Assembly (NCBI GenBank): GCA_964019425.1
Contig: OZ025792.1
Span: 310,001-374,000 of the forward strand
Source of the DNA: Flectonema sp. DT1601
Lineage: Eukaryota > Euglenozoa > Diplonemea > Diplonemida > Diplonemidae
Reading direction: 5' to 3'
DNA length: 64,000 nt
The position numbers and the translations under genes were made by a program. The notes beneath the pieces were generated by a model, which searched no databases, was not told the origin of the DNA, and saw nothing but the letters and a program-made list of their open reading frames with translations. The first letter of the stretch is position 1. Every line of letters begins with the position of its first letter. This document shows positions 49,309-60,003 of this stretch, one piece after another.

Positions 49309-51780
49309 CTAGGTACCACGGGCATCCGAAGCCGCTACCAAATACGGCGCAAATTCCTTCGAAACGACAACATCGGTTCCGGTCAACCCCCTCCTCGTCT
49401 CAGTAATATTTAACGTACGAGAAGGAGAACATATTTTGGAAGGAAGAAATTGAGCTGCCAAAGCGTTATACTGGTTGATTACCATTCCACAGTCCCCATA
49501 CTTCAGGCCAAACACTCCAGTTGAAAAAGCCGCTACTTTAGTAGTGGTGCCCACAATATTTAAGAAGAAAGCATGTTGTAAACGAGGGATTATTGCGTTA
49601 TCTATACCATCAGATGGGATTAAGAAGAGACTGTTGATTAATTCAAAAGCTCTTTGAGGAACTGAACCAAGAGCAGAATGAGAATGTGACTCAGCTCCTG
49701 GATGAAGAATTTGATATAATTCCTCGACGACTGAATACTTCGCAAGTACTTCGGAATCACCTGAACCACCAGCTGCAAATGGTAGTTGTGTTTCAGGAAC
49801 AGCAAAACAACACTTATGGAGTTGTCGCATTGGGATTTGTCGCATCTTATTTTCAAGGTCACCACATCCATGGATACCATAACATAACTTCAATACTATG
49901 GGATAGCTTAGAGAGAGGTAGTATAACTGCCATAGTGGAAGTGCGTTTTCACCCAACAGAAGCTGATGTACACTCGTCCAGAGAGCAGTGGCTACACCAG
50001 TGCGATCGATTCCAGATTTGCAATTAAAAAATGGAATGACTTCCAGGATATGTTCTAATAGACAGAGTTGAAGTAATTCAGCTGCCCTTCCTCTGAAGTT
50101 CGATCCTTTTGACTGAACTAATTCAGATAGAAGAACAACAGCCATGAAATACTTACAACTCTCTTCACGTTGATCATCCGTTGTTGAAGTTCTTATCAAC
50201 GTTTGAACGGCATCTCTTAATCGAGGTAAGGATATCTTCCAAACCGTATCATCTTCATAGTCATAGTCAAAGCAACCAACATACTCTAATCGTCTTTGGA
50301 ATAGAGCATCGCGTACATCATGTTCTAACCATTTTAGGTGTTTCATATATCCAAAACGACTGCATACATTATGTTGAGGATTCTGTGATGCTCCAAGACG
50401 GAGTGAGAGAGGCCAATTTGCTACTAAGTTGATATAGCTGTAGTCGGCGTTAAGACTTTGCATGTGAGCCTCAAAGTCTAAATGAGCAGTACCATCTCTA
50501 TCAGTGTTGTTAGCTGACGATGTTGAAAGGTCAGAATGGAAACTGCTGATAGAAGATCCGCTTGTATTCACATTTAAGTGATCTCTGTATTGTGCAACTA
50601 AGTCTTCAGTCAGTTGCTCTGATGGTGATACAGGAGGACTTGGTCTTTGTGATGATCTCATTCTCATCGATCGACTCTTCAGAGAGAGTGATTCTTTCGG
50701 TGATTCATTTCCAGTTAAAGTACTACACTGCGCTCTAAAGAATTGACTTTCCTTTTTATCAATTGAAATAGCGTTTAATAAGCTGCATATTCTTATTCTC
50801 ATCGGTCGGTACTCAACGGTCTCTTCATATCGGTTTCTCATTTTCCTTATCACTTCTGTAATCATTAATACCAAGTCTTTACACTTGACAGCCGTGTCTA
50901 TTCTACCACATCTTCCAATTATGTAGATCGGGTTTTGTTTATCGTTGTTGGAGTATAGTTGGGTGAGGCACGTTGTTAGTAAACTGGCTTTTAAATCGTC
51001 GTTTCCTTGGGTGTTGAGGCAGAATGTTCCAACGAATCTACCATACTGAATGGATCCTTGATCCTTCGACAGCAAGTATAAAGCATTAGTTTCTTGATAT
51101 ACTTTGTTGACTGATGAACATATAATATCCGGATGCCAAGTACTTCCAGCAGAATCAACCGCTGCTTCAGTGTGATGGATCTCAGAGGCTCCTGGCCTGT
51201 TTATCCAGTCTTTATTAAGTGATTGAGAAATACAGACAGCCTCTGCCATCGGTTTTCGAATTTGATTAATATGAAGACAGCTATTACTTATTATATTTCC
51301 GATCTCACTGAGCATACCGATGGTCATGTCCCAATGTTGTTCTGTTGGTAGCCTTACTATTATTTCACGTTTTTTAATATCAACAGTAAGCCAATAACAG
51401 ATATCATAAGAAGGAAAGTTGGTAGCAATCAGCAACGAAGTCGACTGTAATTTCTTAATAAGCTGTTGTTGAGAATCAGAAACACTTTGACTTGTTCTGG
51501 GTGACATTGGAGCCCTAGGGCTTGTTGGGCTTCTGGGAGAGTTTGGTGGTGAGTCGTCATAACTTGCTGCTGTAACAGCTGAATAGCATTTATTGCAAAC
51601 TCTTTGAAGTGATCTGTATCTGTCAACCATTCCTTTATTGTTTGAACATGCAAAACAATACAATCCTCCACAAGCCCTGCAATGATGCCGCCGCTTCATC
51701 AACGAAAACAGAGCTCCACATCCTCCACATGTTATGGCTGATGAGTCATCTGCCCATCTAGCCTTTGAGCCCTCTGTCAT
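49309..51780 (-). CDS. FYVE-domain phosphoinositide phosphatase
   Basis: The product is 823 residues from the ATG at 51780; the in-frame TTG upstream lies before the acceptor CATCGGCAG. A canonical FYVE zinc finger sits at about 8-65 (WADD, CGGC, RRHHCRACGG, CSNN, RVCNKCY), which binds PI3P on endosomes. A Ser/Pro-rich linker follows. The C-terminal half contains a Cys-x5-Arg phosphatase loop, FNCKSGIDRTG, of the spelling found in SopB/INPP4-type inositol 4-phosphatases (CKSxxDRT). The rest of the phosphatase domain is too diverged to type by eye. The arrangement implies a lipid phosphatase recruited to PI3P membranes of the endocytic or flagellar-pocket pathway. Intact, no intron. Confidence 0.82.
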   Translation of the reverse strand: MTEGSKARWADDSSAITCGGCGALFSLMKRRHHCRACGGLYCFACSNNKGMVDRYRSLQRVCNKCYSAVTAASYDDSPPNSPRSPTSPRAPMSPRTSQSVSDSQQQLIKKLQSTSLLIATNFPSYDICYWLTVDIKKREIIVRLPTEQHWDMTIGMLSEIGNIISNSCLHINQIRKPMAEAVCISQSLNKDWINRPGASEIHHTEAAVDSAGSTWHPDIICSSVNKVYQETNALYLLSKDQGSIQYGRFVGTFCLNTQGNDDLKASLLTTCLTQLYSNNDKQNPIYIIGRCGRIDTAVKCKDLVLMITEVIRKMRNRYEETVEYRPMRIRICSLLNAISIDKKESQFFRAQCSTLTGNESPKESLSLKSRSMRMRSSQRPSPPVSPSEQLTEDLVAQYRDHLNVNTSGSSISSFHSDLSTSSANNTDRDGTAHLDFEAHMQSLNADYSYINLVANWPLSLRLGASQNPQHNVCSRFGYMKHLKWLEHDVRDALFQRRLEYVGCFDYDYEDDTVWKISLPRLRDAVQTLIRTSTTDDQREESCKYFMAVVLLSELVQSKGSNFRGRAAELLQLCLLEHILEVIPFFNCKSGIDRTGVATALWTSVHQLLLGENALPLWQLYYLSLSYPIVLKLCYGIHGCGDLENKMRQIPMRQLHKCCFAVPETQLPFAAGGSGDSEVLAKYSVVEELYQILHPGAESHSHSALGSVPQRAFELINSLFLIPSDGIDNAIIPRLQHAFFLNIVGTTTKVAAFSTGVFGLKYGDCGMVINQYNALAAQFLPSKICSPSRTLNITETRRGLTGTDVVVSKEFAPYLVAASDARGT

Positions 51781-51975
51781 TAAATTTACACTCTGCCGAT
51801 GCAAAAGGTCATTTGCTGTGTGCAGAGCACCTGAATTTATTAATGAAAGAAGTTCTCAAATAGGGTTCCCTCTCACTGCAATAAAACTTAAAAGACGAGA
51901 TGGGGAGTGTGTAAATTAGAAAAACTCAACTCAGTAGAATGAAGTTAAAAGAGAGGTACAGACAAAGTACTAATT

Positions 51976-52242
51976 TCATATGAAAGGAACCGGTTGTCTT
52001 TGTTTTTTCCGTTCTCGCCTCTCTGCTCGTAGTTTTAGTTTTTCGTTTTCTATCATCATTCGTTTTCTTCTATTAACGATCCAATCTGGTTCCATATTTG
52101 GATTACTGTCTATTTCTTTAACGTACTTATTCAGATAGTATCCTGCCTCTCTAGGACCCTCTGCGGTGATCATTCGATAAGCAGCCATCACAAATACAGA
52201 CAGAGTCACTGCTAACAACACATTAATCTCAAACGTAAACAT
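51976..52242 (-). CDS. Small single-TM protein, unknown
   Basis: The 88-residue protein has an N-terminal TM segment (about 5-22, INVLLAVTLSVFVMAAY). A hydrophilic stretch follows (GPREAGYYLNKYVKEIDSNPNMEPDWI), and then a strongly basic helical tail (RRKRMMIENEKLKLRAERRERKKQRQ). The acceptor TATTAATTATAG sits only four bases before the ATG. The shape is that of an organelle membrane subunit or assembly factor, such as a mitochondrial inner-membrane protein, but I cannot identify it. The clean frame, good acceptor and lack of homopolymers argue that it is real. Confidence 0.65.
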   Translation of the reverse strand: MFTFEINVLLAVTLSVFVMAAYRMITAEGPREAGYYLNKYVKEIDSNPNMEPDWIVNRRKRMMIENEKLKLRAERRERKKQRQPVPFI

Positions 52243-52254
52243 TAAACTATAATT

Positions 52255-53000
52255 AATACAACCTATAAAATTCAGATGACAGTTAAAACATGAGTTTTAA
52301 AAAAATTATAAAAACACAATTGCTCTGCTGTTCCATAATACACTTGCAGAATTCGTAGTTTCAGAGCCTCTTATACTACTTGTCCCTCTTAGGCCTTCAT
52401 CAGTTGATAGTTAGTATCATTAATTTTAGAACAGAAAAGTGAGAATAAGAAAAGTAGAGATTAGTAAAAGAAAAGTATTCATTTCTGCAGTTTCCTAACA
52501 TCAAAAGGGTAATAGAATATGTAGTTTCAGGAGCCTTAATCTTATACTACTTGTCCCTCTTAGGCCTTCATCAGTTGATAGTTAAATACCTATTTTAAGA
52601 AACTACCTCAACCCAACACGGCTAATGTCAGCAACATAAGTATTCAGATTCGTTGTTGTTGTTTTCTTTTTTGTGGGGGGGGGGGATAAAGTAATTAAAT
52701 GAAAACACCCACAAGACAATACGACGTCAATACAGAAACCCATTTGATGCGGGTTAATGAAAATGCCTTTTTCGATATTATTAGAAATCCACACTACGAA
52801 ATAACTGAAAGAATAGCAACACTGAAGACTTTTACCATCAGTGAGCAAGTAATGAATAGTTGCATTAGGGGAACAGGGTATGTACTGCTCGCAACATGAA
52901 GGCAGGGCGCTAAAAGTTTCGTCCTCCTATATTCAATACTTATCTAAGACGGTCGTATATGACATATGAGCAACTTGACTTTGTGTTGTCTTCACTAGCA
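52255..53000. other. Gap with a direct repeat
   Basis: About 750 nt. It holds two near-identical 55-60 bp segments at 52355-52414 and 52521-52584, listed separately, and a G run at 52675-52684. No gene seen. Confidence 0.55.
52355..52584. repeat. Direct repeat, about 167 bp apart
   Basis: Both copies read GTAGTTTCAG-GAGCC...CTTATACTACTTG then TCCCTCTTAGGCCTTCAT and CAGTTGATAGTTA. They differ by a few small insertions, mainly between GAGCC and CTTATAC. They lie upstream of the small TM gene and downstream of uL29m. Confidence 0.85.
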
Positions 53001-54421
53001 CTAGTTCTCTTCACTCTCTGAATGGAATCCAGTCAGTACCATAGTACCAGGATGAGGAACGTCAAGCCATGGTGTCTGTGGGGTTGGATTGTTGTCGGCT
53101 AACCTGTTCTTGAAAAGACTAAACAGCTAATAAAATAACAGTAATTACAAACCTTTTCTTCACCTGCGAATTCGAAGAATGCCTGAGAAGCGTTATGCTC
53201 TGATGATCTCTTCTCACTGTTGAGTTTGTTTTGTTTTATTAAAGTTCGATATGAGTCTGAGGGATGACGCGCCTCAAAAGTAAATAAATAATAAGACACA
53301 TACTTAGTGTAAGGATCGATACCAGATGGATTTTTGTGGAAGACAGCGGGTCTGACTGGAGCAGGACGAGTAAAACCTTGTTGGACCCATTCTTCACGTG
53401 CCATGATGTGTTTGTAGTGCTCATCGTGGTTTCGTTTTTCAATCGTAACTTCCGGTGACAACATTAAGTGATCGCTATCATTAAATTGATCAAAGAGAGG
53501 AATAGTTGCGGAGTCATTTAATACTTCTAATAACGCCACTTCATCTTCTTTGTTCTTAGCAGCTTGTAAAACCTTTTCTGCATCCACTTCGTTTGAGAGT
53601 GTTATCGTGTATTGCCATGGACCTTCGTCTATAAGTGCTTTCTTTTCAGCTCTCCAGCTGTTAGCTAAATCATCTTTTCGAGGAAGTAGGTTTCTTGACA
53701 ACATCATAAGTCTGCCTTTAACGAACGCAAACCGTTCTTGTCTTTCGAGACCTTCTGCTGTTAGTGTTTCATTGACATCGGTCACATCAGCGTTGAGTAT
53801 TAATGAAAGTTTGTCAGTTAGTTTTTCCCAATTTTCATCATCGGAATTGAATTCAACTTCATCTTCAATAAGACGAGTCTTTGAAAACAAAGTAAGAACC
53901 CTTCCTTTCTGATCGTATACTAAAGAGGTTTGTGGTCCTGGAGGGAATCTGTAGGTCTCATTTTGAACTCTTTTTAGGAACTCCTTCCAAGCAACTTTAG
54001 TAGCAACTGTGTGTCGCTCTTCTATAACTTCCTTGATACCTCTCATTGACACGGCAACTCTGTCAAAACGTGATGCGTGAGGAAACTCACCAAGGGTTTC
54101 TTCTTGGTGTTGGTAGAAAAGTTCTATACTGCGGAGTTGGTTCTTTTCCTTTACAAGTTGAAACCAAATTCTTCGTAGATCTTCGTAACCTTTTTTTTCA
54201 AGTTCTCCTTTTTTCCAGGATCTTCCAGGGTTTGGCGGTGCTATTCCGAAACCAACTTCTAAGATGTGAGTTCCTACAAATTCCTCTATTCCTTTCTGAC
54301 CGCTATTCTCTTCAAATTCATCCTCACCACTATTCCATCTCCGCTGTGCTTTTGAAAGTCTTGACGCAAACGATTGATGTCTCCCGGCAGCGTGTCGGGT
54401 TCCAATTCGTAGAATGGACAT
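53001..54421 (-). CDS. Mitochondrial large-subunit ribosomal protein uL29m (MRPL47-like), 2 exons
   Basis: Exons 54421-53153 and 53108-53001 give 458 residues. The 44-nt intron is GTTTGT...TTTTCAAG, and the second exon adds 35 residues ending HSESEEN. The N-terminus is a mitochondrial presequence (MSILRIGTRHAAGRHQSF...). The uL29 core is at about 68-130 (RSWKKGELEKKGYEDLRRIWFQLVKEKNQL), as in MRPL47. The long C-terminal extension is unlike bacterial L29 (about 65 residues); large extensions are typical of euglenozoan mitoribosomal proteins. The acceptor TTCTTCTATCATTCAG lies 9 nt before the ATG. No frame damage. Confidence 0.85.
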
Positions 54422-54596
54422 TTCTGTGTCCTGAATGATAGAAGAAAACAATAAGATAGAATGAATGAATTAGAGCTTATCCTTTTGTGTTTTTTTTTTT
54501 TGTTTTTTTTTAATAAAAATACCTATCGGTATAATAACAAAAATACTAAATCTACAAAAATAGATTAAAAATTAATTTGGTGAAGACGACTAACCG

Positions 54597-55364
54597 CTAG
54601 CTATCATTAATAGCGATGTGACCAACACCCAACTCGTCTAAAGTGTTACGAAGATTCTCAGCAGATGGGGGTGAATAATTTTCTAATATTGGCATACTGT
54701 AAGTTGATTGTGATAAATCTGAATTAGAGTATACTTTTAGAATACCCTCTACGTTAGGAATGTAAATGTCACTAAGCTCTTTTGAAAGACATGAGGAATC
54801 TTCTGATAGATTACCGTTGAATAGTTTTGAGATTTCCCAAGCAGCTGCTTCAGAAGTAAAGGGAAGCAACGAGCTATATGATCGTGCGAGGTGATGGTTG
54901 TCTTTAAATTGGTCTTCTTCGAGGAATAATCCAAAACATGAAACGGATTTATTTTCATTCACTAGTTGATAATATAACGGATTTCCAGACAAGATCTGAA
55001 CATCACTAATCATTGACGATAAACTAACAACGGAACCAATACTCATTCTGGGATCAGATGTGGTGATTATATTAGTTTTTGATCCGAGCATTGCAGCAGA
55101 TATTTGTTTCCAGCGATCAAAAGATGGTTCGTTATCCGAAAACACCGCAACAAACTTATCTCTTCCTGGTTGTAAACCTACCATCCAATGACATAATATT
55201 CTCGTGAATACATCATCTCTACTTAACCAAGTTGGTGTGCTCTCAACTTGTTGTTTCATGTACTGCATATCAGCGACTCTGACAGCACCATTACTTAGAT
55301 TTGTTCGTCTATCCCTCATCCGACTAGCTGTGAACCCCATCGCTCGAGTTCGGACTGCTGACAT
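54597..55364 (-). CDS. 255-residue protein, unknown
   Basis: An intact single-exon frame. The N-terminus is basic (about 1-30, many Arg), followed by a mixed alpha/beta region with DVFTRILCHWMVGLQPGRDKFVAVFSDN and a Ser-rich C-terminal half. No signal peptide, TM or known motif. The ATG follows AATCAG by about 25 nt, with eight A directly before it. The basic start might be a mitochondrial presequence, but the pattern is not decisive. It lies between uL29m and a coiled-coil protein. Confidence 0.65.
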   Translation of the reverse strand: MSAVRTRAMGFTASRMRDRRTNLSNGAVRVADMQYMKQQVESTPTWLSRDDVFTRILCHWMVGLQPGRDKFVAVFSDNEPSFDRWKQISAAMLGSKTNIITTSDPRMSIGSVVSLSSMISDVQILSGNPLYYQLVNENKSVSCFGLFLEEDQFKDNHHLARSYSSLLPFTSEAAAWEISKLFNGNLSEDSSCLSKELSDIYIPNVEGILKVYSNSDLSQSTYSMPILENYSPPSAENLRNTLDELGVGHIAINDS

Positions 55365-55394
55365 TTTTTTTTACTCGGCCGGTATCGGCTGATT

Positions 55395-55751
55395 ATGAGA
55401 ATATTTTTAACAAAGTTTTTTTTTTTTTTTTTTTTTTTTTTTCCACCTGTTTTCTCTCTCATCCTTTTTTTTTGGTAAAAATAACATACTCAAACACAAA
55501 ATGTAAAACATTAAATGTTTACACAATTGAGTGTAAAAATAATATTAAAATTTTATCAACATCAATGAATAAACTGCAAATGACCGTTGATTAATAGACT
55601 TTTAGGGTGTAATAAAAAATAAAAAAAATAAACAAAAGAAGTCAACCTTGGAAAAGGTAAAACTCTGGGATTTAAAAAAAAGAAAAAAATCAATTTCTTA
55701 AATAAAAAGAAAGCTATAATAATACAAAAAGAACGTAATTGAGAGTTGTCC
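55395..55751. other. Gap with T run
   Basis: About 355 nt including T of about 25 at 55416-55442. No gene seen. Confidence 0.55.
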
Positions 55752-56561
55752 TCAGCTGAGTAAAATTAGTGATCCCAAAAGATCCGCGCATCCCAAATAT
55801 TTTGTTAAGCTTTGCCAAAGTGATTCCTGAGACATTCCATCAGTTGACGATGCTAGCTGATCAAGAAAGCTAAATATCCACTTCTGCGCGTCCGGTACAA
55901 GTTGTGAATTAATTCCAATGAGATCCCCTTCATCATCTTCAGAATATAAAATTTCTTTACGAAAGAATAAATCCATTTTCTCTTCACTTTGAGTCCAACC
56001 GAAAATCTCCTCACCATCAACAGAAACTGATGTCTTCTGTGATGCTAAACTAATTATATTATCAGAAGCTGTCTGAAACTTATATGTACCTCCTCCACAT
56101 GGGGGTAACCTGTCTAACCAAAATTCGACAGTTGAAATCTGTTCGTCAACCTGTGCGAGTACTCTAGTTATGGTTTGTGCTGTTGCTTCATTGTTGGCAA
56201 TTTTCAAAGCAGATTCGAGGTGAATTTGACAGCCTTGTAAAACCTCTAGTAACTTATCGGGGTATTCTCTTGCCATTTCAATATTTAGCAGAGCTTTTTC
56301 AGCTTCAGAGATTAACTTGTCGATGTGATCGTCGTCTTGTGTTTTAGAAGTGTCATCCTTCGATTCAATGTTATAATCCATCTTTGAAGTTTCCACTTCT
56401 TGTTCTCGTTGTGTTTTCTCTACTCCTTTATCACAAACCAGTACACTGTCAGTGTGTCCTTCTCTTGCTCTTTCTTTTTCATATTTCGAATAGGAATTTT
56501 CTGCATCTCCCAACTCCTCTTCAAGTTTCTCTCTCAATTCGGATAGGGAGGGCTGGGGCAT
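55752..56561 (-). CDS. 269-residue acidic coiled-coil protein, unknown
   Basis: An intact single-exon frame. Residues 1-120 are charged and likely coiled coil (LSELREKLEEELGDAENSY, LISEAEKALLNIEMA). A helical middle follows (ALKIANNEATAQTITRVLAQVDEQIS), then a globular-looking Trp-containing end (IFGWTQSEEK, KWIFSFLDQLAS). It is strongly acidic overall and shows no TM. Acceptors CTCAG and CACACAG lie within 20 nt of the ATG. I do not recognise the family. Confidence 0.65.
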   Translation of the reverse strand: MPQPSLSELREKLEEELGDAENSYSKYEKERAREGHTDSVLVCDKGVEKTQREQEVETSKMDYNIESKDDTSKTQDDDHIDKLISEAEKALLNIEMAREYPDKLLEVLQGCQIHLESALKIANNEATAQTITRVLAQVDEQISTVEFWLDRLPPCGGGTYKFQTASDNIISLASQKTSVSVDGEEIFGWTQSEEKMDLFFRKEILYSEDDEGDLIGINSQLVPDAQKWIFSFLDQLASSTDGMSQESLWQSLTKYLGCADLLGSLILLS

Positions 56562-56589
56562 TGTTTGTCGTACTGTGTGCTGAGAAAAG

Positions 56590-57916
56590 GTATAATTTTA
56601 GTAATGTTATCAGCAACGCAACCACAACTACCTAATTCACACAACTCACTTCCTTAGATTTCATCGTTGACCCTGAACTGAAAATAACAACATCACGCAA
56701 CAACACCAGCAATCTATATATCACAAGAGGGAGTATACGGGATGAGAAATTGAAAACTGGGGAGTGCGGATCATACGTAAGGCAGTGCCCAATATAACGT
56801 TTGCGTACATGATACGTTTTGTTGTTGTTGTTCTCTTCCTCTTTTTTTTTCTCCTTTTTTTTTTTTTTTGCATATAGGGTCTGCAAATGCCCATGGCGAA
56901 TTGCCGTTTATATCACTTGCGTATTTTTTCGCCTTCTGTTTCTTAGCAACAGGAAGTTGGGGCTATAAACCTTTTTTTTTTTTTTTTTTTTAAATTTCCC
57001 CCAAAAAGTCTCTTCATATTTGCGTGGCGCAGTTATGTCCCATGCAGTACACCAGACACTGTCGCTTACGCAATTAACTAAACGACTAGTGATCCAGCAC
57101 GTCCAGAAAAAGTTGTTGAGGGAGTAGGGCTGGGAAGGGAAGTGGGTATACAATAGACAACAGCATAAAAAGTAATGGGAGGGAATGAACCAAAACAATA
57201 AAAGAAAAATATATAAATAAAAAAAAAAAGAAATGAAGGGGGGGTGTTTGTGTTTTCAAAGTAGGGGGAGTACAATATTACCTGCTTTTTATACAGGTTT
57301 TGTTCAATTTTTTTTTTTTTTTTTTTTTATGTATGTATGTTTCCGCTGGTTTCTGTTGAAACAGTGTTTAATAATTTTTTTTTTTTTTTTTTTTTCTTCC
57401 GTTTATAAAGAAAGACGAAAAAAAATCAGTAAAACAATGAGTTTGCCTTTTTTTTTTTTATTGACTTTTACCCAAAATGATAGTGGCACGAATCGCTTGT
57501 TTCATAGTTTTTTTAAAAACAAAAAAAAAAAAAAGAAAAAAAAAAGAAAAACAACAACAACAAAACAAAGCTCTTTTAACCGCCTATTCTTGGAGGTGAC
57601 GAATGGCAGACACTTAAACTAAATCGACACCAATAAACGTTCATAAGCAATCAACTTTATACGAATGGGACGGGAAAGTCGATTGTACGAATATCAAATA
57701 CAACTACAATACCAGCATGGGTCATTCAGAACCGTAAGATAGAAGCGGATACAGTGGGTTCTTACGTGCTAGTCAACACAAAGAAAAGAAAAACAACAAA
57801 TCGCAAACTACAAACATATAGATGTTGGAGAACTATTTAATACTTAGTCGGAGTACTGTAGTGGCTGTTTTATTGTGTGTCTTGGTTATGTTATAATCAG
57901 TAAGTGACGCTAATAA
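56590..57916. other. Gene-free tract
   Basis: About 1.3 kb with T and A runs (56973-56990, 57309-57328, 57377-57395, 57520-57545). Frames are homopolymer artefacts. It includes the 3' side of the first BILBO1-like gene. Confidence 0.55.
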
Positions 57917-59626
57917 CTACGAAACATACTTTGGGGATCTGGATCTGCCAGGAGATTCCCTTCCAGCTTGGTGAAAGAAGTTCGTATGTTTCTCACGAAG
58001 CTCACCTTCCTGCTCTTCAAGTGATTCACGTTGGGCACGGAGCTTAATTTCTTGTTCGACAATCGATTTCTCGTCATCCAGAAGGTTTCTCTTGCGAGCA
58101 TCTTCAGAAGCCAAGTGGTCCTCAGCGTCAGACACAGATCTGTCGTGTTCAGCAATGGCTTGTTGAGCCTCACTTAACGAACGCTGGGCAGGATCCTGTT
58201 TGTCACGAAGGTTCTGAAGTTGTCTCATGAGGTCTGAGTTGAGTCTTCCTGCAGCGGCAACGCGGTTCTGAGCGTCATACGACTGCTGTGCGAGATCTTG
58301 TTGTCTTTGTTCAGCATCCTGGTGTTCCTTAGCAGCTCTTGCTAAAGCATCCTTAGCATCCTCAACAGTTCTTGGGATGTCTCCAAGAATGTTATTGTGT
58401 CTGTCTTGAGCAGCATCAGCATCGGATTTCGCCTGATCAGCAAGTCCATTCTGACGGTCCTTCTCACGTCTCGCGTCTTCCAGCGCTTGCATGGCGCGCT
58501 TCTCAGCGTTTTCGGCCTGCGCTAGAGCAGCTTGCGCCGCCTGTGCGCGTCTGTTAGCTTCCTCACGTTCTCTTCCCGCCTGAGCAGCACGCTGCTGGGC
58601 AGCTCTTTCCTTTTCCTTCTCTGCCTGAAGAACGGCTTCTCTATCAGCTCTCGCCTGACGGGCAGCATCAATATCAGCCATTCCACGTCTGGCATCATCT
58701 TCAGCGGAACGCTGCTTGTCTTGAGCGTCCTGCATGTCTTGGTCAGCCTGACGCTGCTTGCCCTCCAAGTCTGATGCTTCGTTGGCCATTCCATCGAGTG
58801 CCTGCTGTGCACTTCTTTCTCTGTCCTCCAAACCTCCTCTCTGTGCCTTCATGTGATCAATTCTGCCGGCTTCTGCCAACTTCTCCCAGTGGGCTTTGAG
58901 TCTGTAGTAGAGAGAGTCGAGGAAGGCTGGGTATAATTCACAGAATCTCTGCCACTCGCTGTAGATCACGATGCCGTCTTTGTCGAAATCAGCCTTACGG
59001 AAGAGGTCTTCAGCTGCAACTGACGTTAGCTCCAGGCCTGTGATTTGGAAGACGCGGTGCCAGTCGTCAGGTCTGATTCCACTTCTGGTTTTGTTGGTGT
59101 CGATTTCGTCAAAAACGATTCTAACCTTCTCATCGTGTCCAATGTTATCTGGAAGGACATGAGCACCACCCGGAAGTTGGTAAACACCTCGAGAATTCGC
59201 CTGTGGAGGAGGAAGACTTGATGACTGATAAGCTCCACGAGCTGGTGAGACAGATCCAGCACCACCGATAGGAGAGTTTCTGGCATCTCCGAAGTAAGTT
59301 GGAGGCTTCTTTGCCAAAGGGATGTGTCCCTGAGATTCAGTAAAACGAGTACTGTGTGGTTGGAAGCAGTACAACTGACAGTAATGTTTAATTTGATTAG
59401 CTCCAAACACTTCAACCCATTCATCAGTTGACTCATCAACAACATGGAACTTAAGAACTTGAAATGTAGGAGTTCCTGCTCCTGGTCTCTGAGCGTTCTG
59501 CTCTGCTGAAAATGCAGCCTCAGTCTGTCTCGTCAAATCAGCGAGAGTCGGAGCGAAAGGGAACTCAATCTCAAGGTTCACCTTTCTGTGAAACACGTCA
59601 CTTGCTACGAAGATAGTGTACGGCAT
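57917..59626 (-). CDS. BILBO1-like flagellar pocket collar protein (copy 1)
   Basis: The 569-residue protein has the order known for BILBO1 (587 residues in T. brucei). It has an N-terminal ubiquitin-like globular domain (about 1-105: FVASDVFHRKVNLEIEFP, LTRQTEAAFSAE, YCQLYCFQP, TESQGHIP) and a Pro/Ser-rich linker. Two EF-hands follow (about 168-240; the first loop DTNKTRSGIRPD is degenerate, the second DFDKDGIVIYSEW canonical). A long Ala/Arg/Gln/Glu coiled coil (about 265-545) and a basic Ser/Arg end (SPGRSRSP) complete it. BILBO1 polymerises through its coiled coil to build the collar at the flagellar pocket neck. Single exon; acceptor CTTTTAAG about 28 nt upstream. It is next to two paralogues. 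Confidence 0.85.
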   Translation of the reverse strand: MPYTIFVASDVFHRKVNLEIEFPFAPTLADLTRQTEAAFSAEQNAQRPGAGTPTFQVLKFHVVDESTDEWVEVFGANQIKHYCQLYCFQPHSTRFTESQGHIPLAKKPPTYFGDARNSPIGGAGSVSPARGAYQSSSLPPPQANSRGVYQLPGGAHVLPDNIGHDEKVRIVFDEIDTNKTRSGIRPDDWHRVFQITGLELTSVAAEDLFRKADFDKDGIVIYSEWQRFCELYPAFLDSLYYRLKAHWEKLAEAGRIDHMKAQRGGLEDRERSAQQALDGMANEASDLEGKQRQADQDMQDAQDKQRSAEDDARRGMADIDAARQARADREAVLQAEKEKERAAQQRAAQAGREREEANRRAQAAQAALAQAENAEKRAMQALEDARREKDRQNGLADQAKSDADAAQDRHNNILGDIPRTVEDAKDALARAAKEHQDAEQRQQDLAQQSYDAQNRVAAAGRLNSDLMRQLQNLRDKQDPAQRSLSEAQQAIAEHDRSVSDAEDHLASEDARKRNLLDDEKSIVEQEIKLRAQRESLEEQEGELREKHTNFFHQAGRESPGRSRSPKYVS

Positions 59627-59659
59627 TTTGCTTGTCGGAGGGGGAGTTTCTTCCTTAAA

Positions 59660-59972
59660 AGACTAAAAAGAATATTTATCACAATAATAAAACAACAACT
59701 AACCCCAAGCAATTCAACAACAGCCCCCTGTTAATAAGAAATAGAGCAGTACAAAAAACAAATAATCACATCTTCACAACGTGTATAAACAGACAAAATG
59801 TGAGTAAACAAACAATAAGAGGGACAACAATGGGGAATGGGTAGGGTATAGCGGCAGAACCCATGTATTTTTTTTTTATAATTGAGGAATGGGGAATTAA
59901 TAGGGAAATAGGAGTAGGGGGCCATGCAAATCGCTTATTTTTGTGTTTTAATAACTTACTGTTGTTGTTATT

Positions 59973-60003
<31 letters not shown>

